From Alphaproteobacteria bacterium (GTDB lineage: Bacteria > Pseudomonadota > Alphaproteobacteria > RF32 > CAG-977), in contig JAFVEJ010000098.1 in assembly GCA_017476085.1 (NCBI GenBank), forward strand, positions 1 through 7,247: a stretch of DNA of 7,247 nt, in the 5' to 3' direction. Below, piece after piece: positions 5,719 through 7,247 of the stretch (positions are counted from its first letter, which is position 1; each line of letters starts with the position of its first letter). The position numbers and the translations under genes are program-made. Below the pieces are notes generated by a model, which worked only from the letters and a program-made list of their open reading frames with translations, was not told the DNA's origin and did no database searches.

Positions 5719-6831
5719 ATGGAAAAGCCTTCCGTTCCTTTGCTGGAATTAAAGAACGTTACCAAGTTTTTCGGGGCGAATAAAGTTCTGGATGACGTTG
5801 ATTTAACCGTTGATGACGGCGAGTTTTTGACGCTTTTGGGACCTTCGGGCTGCGGCAAAACGACGTTGCTGCGATTGATCGCGGGATTTGAACGGCCGAC
5901 AACGGGAAAAGTCTTTATGAACGGCAAAGAAATTTCCCATTTGCCGCCCAATCGCCGATTGGTCAATACGGTTTTTCAACAATATGCGTTGTTTCCTCAT
6001 ATGACCGTTTTTGACAATGTGGCTTTCGGCCTGAAAATGAAGGGTATGGGAAAAGAGGAAATAGAAACGGAAGTGTTCCGCGCGTTGGAAAAGGTAAAAA
6101 TGAATATGTTTTACCTGCGTTATCCGGCCGAACTGTCCAGCGGTCAGCAACAGCGAGTCGCTATGGCGCGCGCGTTTATCAATAATCCGAAAATTCTTTT
6201 GCTGGACGAGCCTTTGTCGGCGTTGGATTACCGTTTGCGCCAGGAAATGCAGATTGAATTGAAGGAACTCCAACGGGATTTGGGCGTAACTTTTGTTTAT
6301 GTGACGCATGATCAGGAAGAAGCGCTGGCTATGTCCGACCGTGTGGCTGTTTTAAATGAAGGGATGATTGAGCAGATCGGAACGCCGATCCAAATTTACG
6401 AAGAACCTAAAAACATGTTTGTCGCCAAATTTGTCGGTGAAATTAATGTGTTTGACGGTATGGTCATCAAAGTCGGCGAAAATGATTTTGAAACGATTGT
6501 CGAAGGAATGTTTTATCGCTTGTGCAAGCCGAGGACTTTTGAAGTGGTGCGCGGATCGAAAATTAAAGTTTTGCTGCGCCCGGAAGATATGGTCGTCAGC
6601 AAGGTCAACGATCCGGAAGCTGAAGCGCCTGAAAACGCTTTGCGCGGCATCATCAGTTTCCTGGTTTATAAGGGACGTACAATTGATTTGTGGATTCAAA
6701 CGGCCGGCGGCAATATGGTGATGGCTACCCAGTTTTTTAACGAAGATGATCCCGATATTATTTATGAACTCAATGATGTCGTGAATGTCAGCTGGATCAA
6801 AGATTGGGAGGTCGTTTTGCCCGATGCTTAG
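5719..6831 (+). CDS. potA: spermidine/putrescine ABC transporter, ATP-binding protein PotA
   Basis: A 370-residue ATPase of the polyamine importer PotABCD. It binds the cytoplasmic face of the PotB/PotC channel and powers uptake of polyamine delivered by the periplasmic binding protein. All ATPase motifs are visible: Walker A GPSGCGKT (41-48), Q-loop in TVFQQYALFPHMTV (84-97), signature LSSGQQQRV (139-147), Walker B ILLLDEP (159-165), D-loop SALD (167-170) and H-switch VTHDQEEA (195-202, H197). The C-terminal part (about 245-365) is the TOBE-type regulatory domain, including LLRPEDMVV (285-293). Length is close to Escherichia coli PotA (378). The signature has Ser at the position usually occupied by the first Gly of LSGGQ. 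The start is set by AGGA at 5705-5708. It overlaps potB by 8 bases, as expected of a pot operon. Related importers of other small cations or organic acids share this ATPase type, but the partner PotB favours polyamines. Confidence 0.92.
   Translation: MEKPSVPLLELKNVTKFFGANKVLDDVDLTVDDGEFLTLLGPSGCGKTTLLRLIAGFERPTTGKVFMNGKEISHLPPNRRLVNTVFQQYALFPHMTVFDNVAFGLKMKGMGKEEIETEVFRALEKVKMNMFYLRYPAELSSGQQQRVAMARAFINNPKILLLDEPLSALDYRLRQEMQIELKELQRDLGVTFVYVTHDQEEALAMSDRVAVLNEGMIEQIGTPIQIYEEPKNMFVAKFVGEINVFDGMVIKVGENDFETIVEGMFYRLCKPRTFEVVRGSKIKVLLRPEDMVVSKVNDPEAEAPENALRGIISFLVYKGRTIDLWIQTAGGNMVMATQFFNEDDPDIIYELNDVVNVSWIKDWEVVLPDA
6806..6811 (+). promoter_or_regulatory. ribosome binding site of potB inside the end of potA
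   Basis: GGGAGG lies 12 bases before the ATG at 6824, within the last codons of potA. Spacing is a little long. With the 8-base gene overlap it points to translational coupling of potA and potB. Confidence 0.5.
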
Positions 6832-7247
6832 ATCTGCGGATAATTTTTGCCGTCAGGCGGTGCTGTATTTTATCTTTGTTTGGTTCGGAATAATGGTTTT
6901 CGCACCCAATCTGTTGGTGCTGCTGGCCAGCTTTTTATCCCGAGATCCGGTTTGGATGCTTCGTTTACCTTTAAATTTGCAGAATTATAAGGCGCTGACG
7001 GATACGAAATTGCTGACGGTGATTTTAAAGTCGTTAAATTTAGCTTTTTGTACGACGTTTTTTTGCTTGTTGGTCGCTTATCCTTTTACATACTTTATTG
7101 CACGAATTGCCAAAGAACATCGCGGGTTGTTTTTGATGCTGATTATTGTTCCGTTCTGGACAAATTCTTTGATACGGAACTATGCGCTGATCCCCGTTTT
7201 AAGCGATAACGGCATAATCAACAGTACGTTGATCAAATGCGGAATGA
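6824..7247 (+). CDS. potB: spermidine/putrescine ABC transporter permease PotB, N-terminal part
   Basis: The first 141 codons of an inner-membrane permease subunit that pairs with PotC to form the polyamine channel; the rest lies beyond the right edge. Residues 13-37, about 63-93 and 102-122 are membrane helices. The stretch FAPNLLVLLASFLSRDP (26-42) and especially VPFWTNSLIR (109-118) are typical of PotB, the latter identical to the motif I know from the Escherichia coli protein. The ABC-permease (EAA) loop that contacts PotA would come later and is not visible. The ATG overlaps the end of potA by 8 bases, and GGGAGG at 6806-6811 can serve it. potC and potD are expected to follow, but that is inference. 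Confidence 0.9.
   Translation, partial: MLRSADNFCRQAVLYFIFVWFGIMVFAPNLLVLLASFLSRDPVWMLRLPLNLQNYKALTDTKLLTVILKSLNLAFCTTFFCLLVAYPFTYFIARIAKEHRGLFLMLIIVPFWTNSLIRNYALIPVLSDNGIINSTLIKCGM

Noticed and set aside
1..7247. Defence island, prophage, CRISPR array or insertion sequence
   Set aside because: No transposase, integrase, nuclease-helicase set, regularly spaced direct repeats or terminal inverted repeats were seen. Gene content and codon style look uniform across the window.

Overview
The window reads as ordinary chromosomal DNA of a Gram-negative bacterium. It is most likely an alphaproteobacterium: the drug/metabolite transporter resembles the Rickettsiales S-adenosylmethionine-type EamA carriers, and the same stretch holds a Lon-like AAA_32 protease and a PotA/PotB polyamine transporter. 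This assignment is an inference from protein character, not from a marker gene. The standard bacterial code fits, since TAA, TAG and TGA all end genes. No rRNA, tRNA, CRISPR array, insertion sequence or phage gene was seen. Coding density is very high, and the largest gene-free stretch is about 150 bases.

Left part (1-1349, minus strand): the N-terminal third of a Lon-related ATP-dependent protease runs off the left edge. Just upstream, 38 bases away and on the same strand, is a complete EamA/DMT transporter. A 47-base divergent gap separates the transporter from a plus-strand gene for a soluble protein of about nine TPR repeats (1397-2677).

Middle part (2637-5568): three poorly characterised genes follow in alternating orientation. 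First is a minus-strand, three-helix membrane protein with an exonuclease/endonuclease/phosphatase (EEP) fold that seems to have lost its metal-binding residues. Its 3' end overlaps the TPR gene tail to tail by 41 bases. Second is a plus-strand protein with one membrane helix, a charged linker, TPR-like helices and a C-terminal coiled coil. Third is a minus-strand LRAT-like (permuted papain fold) protein. The divergent gap between the first two carries a perfect 8-bp inverted repeat lying inside candidate promoters for both genes, which is the best regulatory signal in the window.

Right part (5719-7247, plus strand): potA (complete) and potB (5' part), overlapping by 8 bases, begin a spermidine/putrescine-type ABC importer operon that continues beyond the right edge. 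PotA powers import and PotB forms half of the membrane channel. No gene set here forms a recognisable new defence or mobile system. The most interesting material is the trio of uncharacterised envelope-associated proteins and their shared control region.
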